From: Rickettsia endosymbiont of Ceutorhynchus obstrictus
Lineage (GTDB): Bacteria; Pseudomonadota; Alphaproteobacteria; Rickettsiales; Rickettsiaceae
Assembly (NCBI RefSeq): GCF_964026565.1
Contig: NZ_OZ032162.1
Location: 682,001 to 746,000, forward strand
Direction of reading: 5' to 3'
DNA length: 64,000 nt
A program made the translations under genes and the position numbers. A model generated the notes under the pieces. It was not told the DNA's origin, ran no database searches, and worked only from the letters and a program-made list of their open reading frames with translations. This document shows, in pieces, positions 9,428 to 17,878 of the stretch (positions are counted from its first letter, which is position 1; each line of letters starts with the position of its first letter).

Positions 9428-10267
9428 ATGAGCAGTATACACAACAAATTATTATTATTATTTTTCTTGGTCATGCCTTTTATAAGTTACGGTCAAATAA
9501 TTCCTACTTATTCCATTGATTCAATAACAATTAAAAAATTATTGCCGCAAATTGATGCTGCTACACTGGTATTAGTTAATATAGATAATACGATTATCAC
9601 GCCGCAATCGAAAATGTTTCGCTATAATAATAATCCTTATATAGCTTTTGTAGATAATTTATATAACTTGGCAAAGTCTAACTATGCAATTAACGGGATA
9701 ATAGCTTCGTTAATGGTGCAAAGGCAGATGATGTTAGTAGAACCGAATTGGTCTGATTTTATAAATAAGATGAAATCGCAAGGTGCAATGGTTTTTGGTT
9801 TTACTGAAGTAACTCCGCCATGTAAGTTAATTAATAATTTTGAAGGGTGGAAATATAGTCAGCTTCGAGCATTTAATATTAATTTTACGGATAAGGTTAA
9901 TAATAAAGAAATGTTTAGGTTTGACGATCATGATGCAGATGCTCCTGTTTTTTATGAAGGTATATTATTTACCGGTACTGCAAGCAAACTCCAAACTCTT
10001 ATTAAGTTTTTAAAAATTATACCTTCCGCTCCCCTTAAAATTGTAATTTTTGAAAATAATAAGACGGAACTAAAAAAAATAGATTCTTTTTTGAGAATGG
10101 TCGATGTAGAATATTACGGTATAGAATATTTGGGGTGGCAAAGAATAATAGGCTATCCTGATGAACATACAGCCAAATTACAGCAAGATACGCTTCTGAA
10201 GACCGGTAAGTGGTTAGAAGACGCGGAAGCAGAAAATTTTTTAAAAAGCCAACAAGAGAATGAATAA
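9428..10267 (+). CDS. Secreted DUF2608 protein (HAD-like), copy 2
   Basis: ATG 9428 is chosen because it opens directly into a Sec signal (LLLLFFLVMPFISYG, cut near residue 22). The frame is open from 9185, but that part only translates the palindromic repeat. The 279-residue protein carries VNIDNTIIT, matching a HAD-type DxDxT motif, followed by the DUF2608 core and APLKIVIFENNKTEL, a plausible HAD motif with conserved lysine. The catalytic residues therefore survive here and not in the upstream copy. The substrate is unknown; the location is likely periplasmic or extracellular. It ends 9 bp before cysQ. Confidence 0.7.
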   Translation: MSSIHNKLLLLFFLVMPFISYGQIIPTYSIDSITIKKLLPQIDAATLVLVNIDNTIITPQSKMFRYNNNPYIAFVDNLYNLAKSNYAINGIIASLMVQRQMMLVEPNWSDFINKMKSQGAMVFGFTEVTPPCKLINNFEGWKYSQLRAFNINFTDKVNNKEMFRFDDHDADAPVFYEGILFTGTASKLQTLIKFLKIIPSAPLKIVIFENNKTELKKIDSFLRMVDVEYYGIEYLGWQRIIGYPDEHTAKLQQDTLLKTGKWLEDAEAENFLKSQQENE

Positions 10268-10276
10268 ATATTAGCT

Positions 10277-11053
10277 ATGAGTAATCTAATTAATGCCCTA
10301 AAAGATTTAATTATTAAAACCGGAGAAATTGCTTTAGATATCAAGAAAGTTGGATTAGTAGTTGAGGATAAGCTTGACGGTTCTCCTGTATCCAATGCAG
10401 ATAAAGAAATCAGCGAGCTTATTTATCGAGATTTACAAATTTTAACCCCTAGCGTAACAATAATTTGTGAGGAACAACCGCTGCCGCTATTAAATAGCGA
10501 TACATTTTGGCTAATTGATCCGATTGATGGAACAAAAAGTTATATAAGCGGTAAAGATACTTATACTATAAATATGGGTCTTATAAAAAACGGCATTCCG
10601 ACTATCGGCTTAATATATCAGCCTTCAAATGCTAAATTATATTATACCGATGCGAACGGTAACTTAAAAATTGAACAAAATTCAGTAGAAATTCCCTTGC
10701 TTGGGGCGGCTAACCAAGAATCTAAGAAAAACGGTTTTAATGCGGTGATTAGTTTCCATCATCAAAATAAAGCAACAACGAATTTTTTGGATAAATATTT
10801 AATAAATAAGATAGAAAGTATAGCAAGTTCTATTAAATTATGCTTAATCGCGGAAGGAGAGGCTGATCTATATCCTAAACTCGGCGGGCAAACTATGGAA
10901 TGGGATATCGCTGCCGGTCATGCTTTAATCAAAGCTAGCGGCGGTAATATTTTCGATCTTGACGGCAAGGAAATTAGTTACGGTAAAAAGAACTTTGCTA
11001 ACCCCGATTTTTTTGCCTGTAGTTCTTATTGGTTACAAAAAAACATTGCATAA
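10277..11053 (+). CDS. cysQ: 3'(2'),5'-bisphosphate nucleotidase (CysQ/inositol monophosphatase family)
   Basis: The 258-residue enzyme contains the metal-binding signature of the family: E65/E66 (CEEQP), DPIDGTKSYI at 81-90 and WDIAAGHAL near 212. The size is typical for CysQ, which hydrolyses PAP to AMP, though the IMPase superfamily also dephosphorylates inositol phosphates. It follows the second DUF2608 gene closely. A 10-bp stem-loop begins at its stop codon. Superfamily assignment is certain; the exact substrate is inferred. Confidence 0.88.
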   Translation: MSNLINALKDLIIKTGEIALDIKKVGLVVEDKLDGSPVSNADKEISELIYRDLQILTPSVTIICEEQPLPLLNSDTFWLIDPIDGTKSYISGKDTYTINMGLIKNGIPTIGLIYQPSNAKLYYTDANGNLKIEQNSVEIPLLGAANQESKKNGFNAVISFHHQNKATTNFLDKYLINKIESIASSIKLCLIAEGEADLYPKLGGQTMEWDIAAGHALIKASGGNIFDLDGKEISYGKKNFANPDFFACSSYWLQKNIA

Positions 11054-11092
11054 TATCCTCTTTCTCTATATTTTTGTGATTTAGAGGATATT
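11052..11092 (+). terminator. Stem-loop after cysQ
   Basis: AATATCCTCT (11052-11061) pairs perfectly with AGAGGATATT (11083-11092) across a 21-nt AT-rich loop. It overlaps the stop codon. No strong T-run follows, so it could be a weak terminator or an mRNA 3'-end stabiliser. Confidence 0.45.
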
Positions 11093-11406
11093 GTTGCGTA
11101 GATTGATAAAAGCAGCAATAGGTCATTCCCGTTTTCACGGGGCTTTGTTGCATGGTTTGGTTTTATCCCGTCATTGCGAGGAGAAACGTAGTTTCGACGC
11201 GGCAATCTAGAGAAAAAATAGTAAAAAATGCTATGAAATTTATATTTTTTAGATTGCCGCAGCCACTTCGTGGCTTCGCAATGACGATTTTGTTGTTAAT
11301 TTTCGAGCCATGCAACAATGCTCCGTTTGAACTAGAATGACATCGAGTAAAAATCATAGTAGTATAGCTTAGATTGCCACAGCCACTTCGTGGCTTCGCA
11401 ATGACG
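11090..11406. repeat. Nested palindromic repeats, two types
   Basis: The gap before the permease holds a repeat whose arms read TCATTGCGAGGAG and GGCTTCGCAATGACG (second repeat family). It is set inside TTGTTGCATGG and CCATGCAACAA ends. A partial second copy (GATTGCCACAGCCACTTCGT) follows at about 11371-11406. ORFs across it are repeat translations. Confidence 0.8.
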
Positions 11407-11453
11407 GTGTACATTACCAACTCTCCACAAATAACAAAAACACAACAAAATTT

Positions 11454-12743
11454 ATGTTAAAAAAACTAGGTTTTTGGTCGGTTTTCGCTTTGGTAACCGG
11501 TAGCCAAATCGGCACGGGAATTTTTATATTACCGGCCAGTTTAGCCCCTTTCGGTATATATAGTATTTGGGGCTGGATATTATCCTCCTGCGGTGCTATT
11601 AGCATTGCGTTGTTATTTGCCGCTTTATGTGCAAAATTCCCGAAAACCGGTGGTCCGCATGTATATGTTCAAGAGGCATTCGGTAATTTTGCCGCTTTTT
11701 TTACCGGTTGGACTTATTGGATTATTTCCTTTGTTAGTACCGGTGCGGTGATTATTTCGGCAATAGGTTATTTAACTCCTTTAATCGGTGATCAAACTAA
11801 TATGGTTTATTTGATTCTCGAAATATCATTATTAATTGCTATTGCCGCTTTAAATTTTAAAGGTCCGGGAATAGCGGCGCGTGCCGAGTTTTTTCTTACT
11901 ATTTTAAAGTTTATTCCTTTATTGATAGTGGCAATATGCGCATTATATCGGTTTGACCTTAATAATTTTGTTACCGATGAAAAAGTGGTTAACTTAAGAC
12001 TGCCGGAGCTTATGGGACGAGTAGCGTTACTAACTTTCTGGTGCTTTATCGGCATAGAATGCGCTACTACTTCGGCGGGTTCGGTAATTAATCCTTCAAA
12101 GACGATCCCAAGGGCTATAGTGTTCGGTACTATTTGCGTAGCGACTCTATATCTTATCAATAGCATCGGGATAATGGGTTTAATTTCCGGCACGCAATTA
12201 ATGCATTCTAAAGCGCCGTATGTTGATGCGGCTCGGTTACTTTTCGGCGGGGGATGGCATTTATTAATCTCTTTGATAGCGTCGGTTATCTGTATCGGTA
12301 CGTTAAATGCTTGGGTGTTAACAAGCGGGCAAATCGCATTAGGGCTTGCGGAAGACGGGCTAATGCCTCGCTTATTTGCTAAGAAAAATGCCGACGACGC
12401 ACCTATATGGGGGCTTATAATAAGTTGCGGGGGGATCGTACCTTTATTGATTTTTACGGCTAATGAGAGTTTCTTTGATCAAATCACTCAAATAATGGAG
12501 ATGTCGGTAGTTGCTTTTTTATTCGTTTATTTGATTTGCGGTATAGCATTTTTAAAAATACTTTTTACTTCCAAAGAAAAAGCGGCTTATTATTATCCGC
12601 TAATCGGCATTTTATCGATTATTTTTTGTGGTTGGATTATTTACGAAACACCTTTAAAAACTTTAATTATCGCTAGTATGTTTACCTTTAGCGGTTTGCC
12701 GGTATATTTCTTTTGGTATCGGCGTTGTTGCACGGCTCAATAA
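11454..12743 (+). CDS. APC-superfamily amino acid permease
   Basis: The 429-residue inner-membrane protein has about 12 hydrophobic segments. It has the APC start signature (GSQIGTGIFILPASLAPFG), GGPHVYVQEAFG after TM2 and WCFIGIECATTSAG in TM6, as in AdiC/PotE-like antiporters and permeases. The substrate cannot be assigned. The last six codons (CGTTGTTGCACGGCTCAATAA, encoding RCCTAQ) belong to a palindromic element inserted at the 3' end. The uninterrupted continuation, found beyond the repeat after an identical 12-bp word, would read WYRKQDTALN-stop. The C-terminus is thus remodelled but the transport core is intact. Confidence 0.88.
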   Translation: MLKKLGFWSVFALVTGSQIGTGIFILPASLAPFGIYSIWGWILSSCGAISIALLFAALCAKFPKTGGPHVYVQEAFGNFAAFFTGWTYWIISFVSTGAVIISAIGYLTPLIGDQTNMVYLILEISLLIAIAALNFKGPGIAARAEFFLTILKFIPLLIVAICALYRFDLNNFVTDEKVVNLRLPELMGRVALLTFWCFIGIECATTSAGSVINPSKTIPRAIVFGTICVATLYLINSIGIMGLISGTQLMHSKAPYVDAARLLFGGGWHLLISLIASVICIGTLNAWVLTSGQIALGLAEDGLMPRLFAKKNADDAPIWGLIISCGGIVPLLIFTANESFFDQITQIMEMSVVAFLFVYLICGIAFLKILFTSKEKAAYYYPLIGILSIIFCGWIIYETPLKTLIIASMFTFSGLPVYFFWYRRCCTAQ

Positions 12744-12894
12744 AAGCAGCAGTATGTCATTCCCGCGAAAGCGGGAATCCAGAAAATAATAGTCATCCTG
12801 AATTTATTTCAGTATCTACTAAAAAGATGCGCAAAACTTGTTCAGCATGACATAAATAAGACTGGATTCCCGTTTTCAGGCCATGCAACAACGT
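12723..12894. mobile_element. Palindromic element with terminal inverted repeats and 12-bp target duplication
   Basis: The element starts CGTTGTTGCACGGCT and ends GGCCATGCAACAACGT. It is flanked by the identical 12-mer TTTTGGTATCGG (12711-12722 and 12895-12906). Inside are arms GTCATTCCCGCGAAAGCGGG, a hairpin pair around CCTGAATTTATTTCAG and a second around TTGTTCAGCA. The flanking duplication shows insertion into the end of the permease gene. Confidence 0.8.
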
Positions 12895-12921
12895 TTTTGG
12901 TATCGGAAGCAAGATACGGCA

Positions 12922-13947
12922 TTAAATAGATTCACAAAATGCAACTAGTTTTTTAGAAACGATGTTAATATCATAATTTTCTTTTAATTTTAAATAGGCA
13001 GTTTGAGAAAATTTTTGCGCTTTATTTGGGTGATCAATAAGATACATAATTTTTTCGGCTAAATCTTCACTTGAGGCATTTTCGCAAAGTAATCCTTCTT
13101 GCATATGGGTTAAAATTTCGCTAGGACCTTCGGTGTTAGAGCTGACTATCGGTAAACTAGCCTCCATAGCTTCAAGTAATATAATACCGAAAGGTTCATG
13201 CAATGACGGAAGGCAAAAAATATCAAGCCCTGCAAAAAATTTATCCTTGTCTTTAACCCAGCCCGTAAATAATATATAATCTTTAAGTCCCAATTTGTCC
13301 GTTAAGGATAATAATTTTTTTGCCTCTTCGCCGTTCCCGCCGATAATTGCTTTAAATTCATATCTTTTTTCTCTTAAAATATGCATCGCTTCTATAAAAA
13401 CATTCGCTCCTTTTTTAGGTACTAATCTAGCAATCATGCCGATCACTATAGGATTTGTATATAGTTTATGCGGAATAAAATCCTTTTTAATATTTATCAT
13501 ATTCGGTAGAAGGAAAATTTTTGAATCAGTAAAATTATGTGTTAACAAATGCTTTTTCATATGCTTAGTTAAAGCAATCACATAATCACATTTTTTTAAG
13601 CCTTTTAAGCTATAATTATGAGCAATCCCGATTAGTTTTATGTGTTTAGATTTAGCAAATTTACTAAAATTTATTGCCCTATTGCCGTGGGCGATAATTA
13701 TATTAGGTTTGGTTTTATAGATTATATATTTAAGAATAAGGCTTGAAAAAAAATCTATGGGTGCTAAATTCGGTAATTTATAGCCCAATATAAAATTTTT
13801 TGAAGGTAAGAAGGCATTTATTTTTGCTCTAAAGCTAGTTACATTAATAACTTCAACTTTTTGCAGCCGCAGGGCGCTACTATAATCTAAAAAAGCCTGC
13901 TGAATACCGCCAAGGTCACGGCTTAGCATAATGTTCAGAATTTTCAT
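12922..13947 (-). CDS. Glycosyltransferase, GT4-type
   Basis: The 341-residue protein has the GT-B fold signatures of family 4: an N-terminal acceptor domain starting KILNIMLSRDLGGIQQA, a donor-domain opening IGMIARLVPKKG, LFTGWVKDKDKFFAGLDIFCLPSLHEPFGIILLEAMEASLPIVS with the EPFG-x3-LEAM motif, and EGPSEIL. It probably transfers a sugar from a nucleotide donor in LPS or O-antigen synthesis, which is an inference. It stands alone between two repeat blocks. The start has only a weak ribosome site (AAGAG). Confidence 0.85.
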   Translation of the reverse strand: MKILNIMLSRDLGGIQQAFLDYSSALRLQKVEVINVTSFRAKINAFLPSKNFILGYKLPNLAPIDFFSSLILKYIIYKTKPNIIIAHGNRAINFSKFAKSKHIKLIGIAHNYSLKGLKKCDYVIALTKHMKKHLLTHNFTDSKIFLLPNMINIKKDFIPHKLYTNPIVIGMIARLVPKKGANVFIEAMHILREKRYEFKAIIGGNGEEAKKLLSLTDKLGLKDYILFTGWVKDKDKFFAGLDIFCLPSLHEPFGIILLEAMEASLPIVSSNTEGPSEILTHMQEGLLCENASSEDLAEKIMYLIDHPNKAQKFSQTAYLKLKENYDINIVSKKLVAFCESI

Positions 13948-13967
13948 TTATACTCTTTTATTTTTCT

Positions 13968-14380
13968 ATGTCATTCCTAGCTGCGGCGGGGCGTTGTTGC
14001 ATGGCTCGAATTTTTGCAAAGTGTTTCGGTGTCATGCCGTGGCTTGACCCACTACTGTACGAACGTTTAAATAAAGAGGTAAAAATTCTGTCATTCCGTG
14101 GCTACGACCACGGAATCCAGCTTTATAATATCATAAAAAGATTCTAAAATAAGTCTAATATGGCTTTATTTTCCTGGATGCCGTGATCAAGTCACGGCAT
14201 GACACAGCCTTTTTTCAACGTTCGTACAGTAGTGGGCTTGACCACGGCATCCAGTCTTTTATTAAGGTTTTTTCTGGATACCGTGGTCAAGCCACGGTAT
14301 GACACTGTACTTATAATAACCATAATACAGTAAATTATTATCCACGCAACAACGCCCCGCCTTTAAGCTAGAATGACATC
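13968..14380. repeat. Nested palindromic repeats with second 187-bp element
   Basis: The outer arms TGTCATTCCTAGCTGCGGCGG and CGCCTTTAAGCTAGAATGACA enclose CGTTGTTGCATGGCT and CCACGCAACAACG ends. Inside these is a GGCTTGACCACGG-type palindrome, into which the 187-bp element (14049-14235) is inserted. Three levels of nesting are visible. Confidence 0.8.
14049..14235. mobile_element. 187-bp inverted-repeat element (MITE-like), copy 2
   Basis: It has the same CCACTACTGTACGAACGTT terminal repeats, the same length and near-identical interior as the copy at 1192-1378, in opposite orientation. The 7-bp flanking repeat GCTTGAC is at 14042-14048 and 14236-14242. It sits in the other arm of the host palindrome relative to copy 1. 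Confidence 0.8.
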
Positions 14381-14395
14381 GAACTTTTTATATTT

Positions 14396-14425
14396 TTGAC
14401 ACTACAACAAACAATATAGTATAAT
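14396..14425 (+). promoter_or_regulatory. Consensus sigma70 promoter of dapF-mtaB
   Basis: TTGACA (14396-14401) and TATAAT (14420-14425) are both perfect consensus boxes with 18 bp between them. They lie 50 bp upstream of the dapF start and just outside the repeat block. Confidence 0.75.
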
Positions 14426-14474
14426 TCAAAGAAATTTGCTATAATAATGAATTCAAAATATTAGAATCCATAAA

Positions 14475-15284
14475 ATGATAAAGAAAATTAAGTTTGTAAA
14501 AATGCATGGATTGGGGAATGATTTTGTTATCGTTGATGCAAATGATTTGCCGAAGCAATGTAACTTAGTACGGCTCGCTAAAGATATAGCCGATCACCGT
14601 CTAGGGATCGGCTGTGATCAGTTTATTATTTATGATAAACATCTCGATTATTATGAAATGGTCATTTACAATATAGACGGCTCTAGTGCTAAATTATGCG
14701 GTAATGCTTCAAGATGTCTTGCTAAGTTATTATATCTTAAATCGGGCGAAAAGAATATCACTATAACAATAGTTGATAAAAAACTATTATGTAGTGTTGA
14801 TAATAACGATCAAATTAGCGTTAATGTAGGAGTAGTTAGCTTCAATGAATCTTGGATGCCTGAGCGTGAAAAGATTTGGGCGGTTGCTGAGCGTTATATG
14901 ATTGATTTAAAAGAAACTATTTGTGTTGATATCGGTAATCCGCATTTGGTTATTTTTAGTAAAGTTGAGCCTCAAGATCAAAATATAATTAGTGAGAAAT
15001 TACAAGATAAAGAATTATTTAAGGACGGCGTAAATGTTAATTTTGCCGAAGTTAAGGATAATAAAATTTACTTATCGGTTTGGGAGAGAGGGGCAGGGCT
15101 GACGCTTGCCTGCGGTAGCGGTGCTTGTGCAAGTTTTGCGGCAAGTTTAAAACTGGGCTTTATGCACTCTCCAAGTGAAGTAGTATTTAAACTAGGTAGC
15201 CTTATTATGTCCGAGCAGAAGGGGCATATAATAATGACGGGTCCTGCTAGCTTAGTTGCTAGCGGAGAGTTTTATTATGACTAA
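14475..15284 (+). CDS. dapF: Diaminopimelate epimerase
   Basis: This 269-residue enzyme converts LL- to meso-diaminopimelate for peptidoglycan. The signature is complete: KMHGLGNDFVIVD at 9-21, catalytic C75 in LCGNASRC and catalytic C213 in LACGSGACAS. The length is typical. A consensus promoter lies 50 bp upstream. The 3' end overlaps the mtaB start by 8 bp, indicating a two-gene operon. Confidence 0.95.
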   Translation: MIKKIKFVKMHGLGNDFVIVDANDLPKQCNLVRLAKDIADHRLGIGCDQFIIYDKHLDYYEMVIYNIDGSSAKLCGNASRCLAKLLYLKSGEKNITITIVDKKLLCSVDNNDQISVNVGVVSFNESWMPEREKIWAVAERYMIDLKETICVDIGNPHLVIFSKVEPQDQNIISEKLQDKELFKDGVNVNFAEVKDNKIYLSVWERGAGLTLACGSGACASFAASLKLGFMHSPSEVVFKLGSLIMSEQKGHIIMTGPASLVASGEFYYD

Positions 15285-16521
15285 CTCACAAGAAGTAGTG
15301 ACGTTTGGCTGTCGGTTAAATATCTATGAAAGTGAAGTAATTAGGAAAAATCTAGTATTATCGGGTCTTGAGAATGTAACGGTGTTTAATACCTGTGCAG
15401 TGACTAGTGAAGCCGAAAAGCAAGCAAGGCAAGCTATCCGTAAAGCAAAAAAAAACAATCCTGATTTAAAAATTATCGTCACCGGTTGCTCGGCTCAAAA
15501 TAAGCCTAAAATATTTGCCGATATGCCGGAAGTCGATAAAGTTATCGGTAATGAGGAAAAACTTTTTGCCGAGCATTACCGATTGACGGACGAAAAAATC
15601 GCGGTTAACGATATAATGTCGGTTAAAGAAACGGCGAATCACTTAGTAAGCAGTTTTGACGGCAAGTCAAGGGCATTTATTCAAGTACAAAACGGCTGTA
15701 ATCATCGTTGTACTTTTTGTATAATACCTTACGGTAGAGGTAATAGTAGGTCCACCCCTATCGGTGCTATAGCAAATCAGGTCAAACATTTAGTACGGAA
15801 CGGCTTTAAAGAAGTTGTTTTTACCGGCGTGGACGTTACCGCTTACGGTCCCGATCTTCCTGGGTCGCCGACATTTGCACAAATGATTAAGCGCGTGCTT
15901 GGGTTAATACCGGAACTCACCAGGCTTAGGTTATCCTCGATTGATGTGGCGGAAATTGATGACGAACTTTTTAATCTTATAGCATATTCGCCAAAAATAA
16001 TGCCGCATTTTCATATTAGTTTGCAAGCCGGTGATGATATGATATTAAAGCGAATGAAGCGTCGCCATAATCGTCAAAATGTTATTGATTTTTGCCGTAA
16101 GTTACGGGCTATTAGACCGGAGGTATCTTTCGGTGCCGATATTATAGCCGGCTTTCCTACAGAAACTTCAGAGATGTTTGAGAATAGTAGGGCATTAATC
16201 GAGGAAGCCGGTTTGCAATATTTGCATGTGTTTCCTTATTCAGAGCGAGAGGGAACGCCGGCCGCTAAAATGCCGCAAGTGCTAAAGTCAGTTAGAAAAG
16301 AAAGAGCCGAAATTTTACGCCAAGAAGGGCAAAAACAATTGCATGAATTTTATAAAAGGCATATCGGGCAAAAAGTAGAATTATTGATAGAAAATAATCA
16401 ACTAGCCCACACGGAAAATTTTATTCCGGTAAAGCTTGCGAGTCCCGTGGAAGTAGGACAAATTATTAAAGCTAGGTTAATTGGAATAGAAGGGGATCAT
16501 ATGTTGTGTGATATAAGTTAA
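15277..16521 (+). CDS. mtaB: tRNA t6A37 methylthiotransferase (MtaB-like radical SAM)
   Basis: I start at ATG 15277 (TNSQEVVTFGCRLN), which has GGAGAG upstream; an in-frame TTG at 15256 is possible. The N-terminal MTTase domain supplies three cluster cysteines (TFGCRLN, NTCAVT, VTGCSAQ). The radical SAM domain carries CNHRCTFC and the MtaB/MiaB signature IIPYGRGNSRS. A C-terminal TRAM-like domain follows. The N-terminal TFGCRLN and overall length fit MtaB, which makes ms2t6A at position 37 of tRNA, better than MiaB or RimO. It is translationally coupled to dapF. Confidence 0.9.
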   Translation: MTNSQEVVTFGCRLNIYESEVIRKNLVLSGLENVTVFNTCAVTSEAEKQARQAIRKAKKNNPDLKIIVTGCSAQNKPKIFADMPEVDKVIGNEEKLFAEHYRLTDEKIAVNDIMSVKETANHLVSSFDGKSRAFIQVQNGCNHRCTFCIIPYGRGNSRSTPIGAIANQVKHLVRNGFKEVVFTGVDVTAYGPDLPGSPTFAQMIKRVLGLIPELTRLRLSSIDVAEIDDELFNLIAYSPKIMPHFHISLQAGDDMILKRMKRRHNRQNVIDFCRKLRAIRPEVSFGADIIAGFPTETSEMFENSRALIEEAGLQYLHVFPYSEREGTPAAKMPQVLKSVRKERAEILRQEGQKQLHEFYKRHIGQKVELLIENNQLAHTENFIPVKLASPVEVGQIIKARLIGIEGDHMLCDIS

Positions 16522-16562
16522 TTTGTCAGTTGGGATTATTATATGATAGGTTAAAGCGTGTT

Positions 16563-16762
16563 CGATGTCATTCCCGCGAAAGCTGGAATCCAGGCTTTTC
16601 TTTGTCATGCTGAACTTGTTTCAGCATCTATTTGTAGTAGATCCTGAAATAAATTCAGGATGACTATTAACTTTCTAGATTCCCGCCTTTAGCTAGAATG
16701 ACACCCTTTTTATGGCAATTTCTTATCCACGCAACAACGCCCCGTTTTCACGGGAATGACAT
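16563..16762. repeat. Palindromic repeat
   Basis: The arms GATGTCATTCCCGCGAAAGC and TTTTCACGGGAATGACAT enclose the two-hairpin core (CTGAACTTGTTTCAG and CCTGAAATAAATTCAGG) and a CCACGCAACAACG end. It fills the gap between mtaB and vapC. Confidence 0.85.
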
Positions 16763-16773
16763 AGAGTAAAAAA

Positions 16774-17187
16774 TCATAGGGTATTATAATTCTTAGGTTC
16801 ACTAAATTCTTTTAATGTTACTGCTTTATTATCAAAAGTTATAGTAGAAATACATCCATACACCTTATTAATTTTACCCAGTAAAATATCTGAAAAATCA
16901 GCATTATATTTTTCGTAATCATTGAGAGAGAGCCACAATGTCTCAGGTTGTTCAAATACGAATTCTGTAGTTGATAATATAGCTCTTACTGCATCAGTTA
17001 TTTCTTTTTTAGAATATTTGTAGCCTCGTTCCAAAACCCAAATAAGTTCACATATTACTATATTATTAATAAATATTGATTGTGCTTGATTTTCATATTG
17101 ACTTATTACTTTATTTACAATAGTTGCTTGCTTTTCATCATCTTGAGTTAAATATCTAACCAAAACGTTAGTATCAATACCTATCAT
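16774..17187 (-). CDS. vapC: VapC-type PIN-domain toxin
   Basis: The start chosen (17187) is the Met of MIGIDTNVLVRYLTQDD, which places the first catalytic aspartate at residue 5 as in other PIN RNases; an upstream in-frame Met lies inside vapB. Further acidic residues follow: ICELIWVLERG, the FSDILLGKI stretch and ITFD near the C-terminus. VapC toxins are Mg-dependent RNases that cut tRNA or rRNA. The start lies inside the end of the antitoxin gene (14-nt overlap) behind an AGAGG site, so translation is coupled. Confidence 0.85.
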   Translation of the reverse strand: MIGIDTNVLVRYLTQDDEKQATIVNKVISQYENQAQSIFINNIVICELIWVLERGYKYSKKEITDAVRAILSTTEFVFEQPETLWLSLNDYEKYNADFSDILLGKINKVYGCISTITFDNKAVTLKEFSEPKNYNTL

Positions 17188-17416
17188 ACCGGCCTCTAAT
17201 AACTTCATCCATTTCTTCACAATTAATAATATTTTGAGGTTTTGGTAGGATACCTTGTAATTTCCTTACTGAATTATTAATAGGTATAAGTATTATATAA
17301 TTATCTTGAATAATGAATTCAACTTTAACACCTGAAGATAAATCTAACTTTTCTCTTATAAAGGTAGGAATAGTTAATTGCCCTTTACTAGTAAGTGTAG
17401 AATAGTAATTTTTCAT
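17174..17416 (-). CDS. vapB: VapB-type AbrB/MazE-fold antitoxin
   Basis: The 80-residue protein begins with a swapped-hairpin AbrB DNA-binding domain (STLTSKGQLTIPTFIREKL) and ends with a toxin-binding tail (EEMDEVIRGRYDRY). This is the expected partner of the PIN toxin immediately downstream. An AAGG site precedes the ATG. The upstream 17417-17470 is very AT-rich with short TATATAA palindromes that could be the operator. Confidence 0.88.
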   Translation of the reverse strand: MKNYYSTLTSKGQLTIPTFIREKLDLSSGVKVEFIIQDNYIILIPINNSVRKLQGILPKPQNIINCEEMDEVIRGRYDRY

Positions 17417-17565
17417 AATTACCTTACTTTAATTTATATAACATATATATTATATTATAATAAGGAAAAATATTATTCAACTTATTTTATTATTAAATGC
17501 AAGAATAAACTATTAAACTGTTAGATTAGGTTATCCAAGGGCTAGTCTAATCCGGTTTAAATGTA

Positions 17566-17603
17566 TTGACAAAGTACTTACATAATGTAATATATTATAC
17601 ATT
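17566..17603 (+). promoter_or_regulatory. Promoter and imperfect operator of the CopG-like antitoxin
   Basis: TTGACA at 17566 and TAATAT at 17588 are separated by 16 bp. The -10 lies within a 20-bp imperfect palindrome, AATGTAATATATTATACATT (17584-17603), as expected for autorepression by a ribbon-helix-helix antitoxin. Confidence 0.5.
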
Positions 17604-17618
17604 AAAACAGGTATTTAT

Positions 17619-17870
17619 ATGAAATATAAATTAGACGCTTACGAACAAGACATTGAAGATAATTATGAAAAGATGGAAATACGTAATGATGCAAAAGAGC
17701 GTGAAATGATAATGCAAGCCGCTAAGGAACATGTTGTTAGAAAAAAATCAATTACCATTAGGGTTGCCGAACATGATATTGAAGCAATGAAATTTAAGGC
17801 TTCTAAGAAAGGTATCCCTTACCAGACATATATTAATATGCTTATTCATTTAGACGCCGCAAAACTGTAA
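17619..17870 (+). CDS. CopG/ribbon-helix-helix antitoxin-like protein, no partner toxin
   Basis: The 83-residue protein has an acidic N-terminal half and a C-terminal segment (KSITIRVAEHDIEAMKFKASKKGIPYQTYINMLIH, about 44-78) typical of the CopG-type antitoxins paired with BrnT-like toxins. No toxin ORF lies between vapB and this gene or after it; gpsA begins 8 bp downstream. It is probably an orphan antitoxin or a repurposed regulator. The fold assignment is fairly secure; function is inferred. Confidence 0.7.
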   Translation: MKYKLDAYEQDIEDNYEKMEIRNDAKEREMIMQAAKEHVVRKKSITIRVAEHDIEAMKFKASKKGIPYQTYINMLIHLDAAKL

Positions 17871-17878
17871 TTCCTTTT

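Noticed and set aside
11152..11420. Short ORFs on both strands over the repeats before the permease
   Set aside because: They are translations of palindromic repeats with no start signals.
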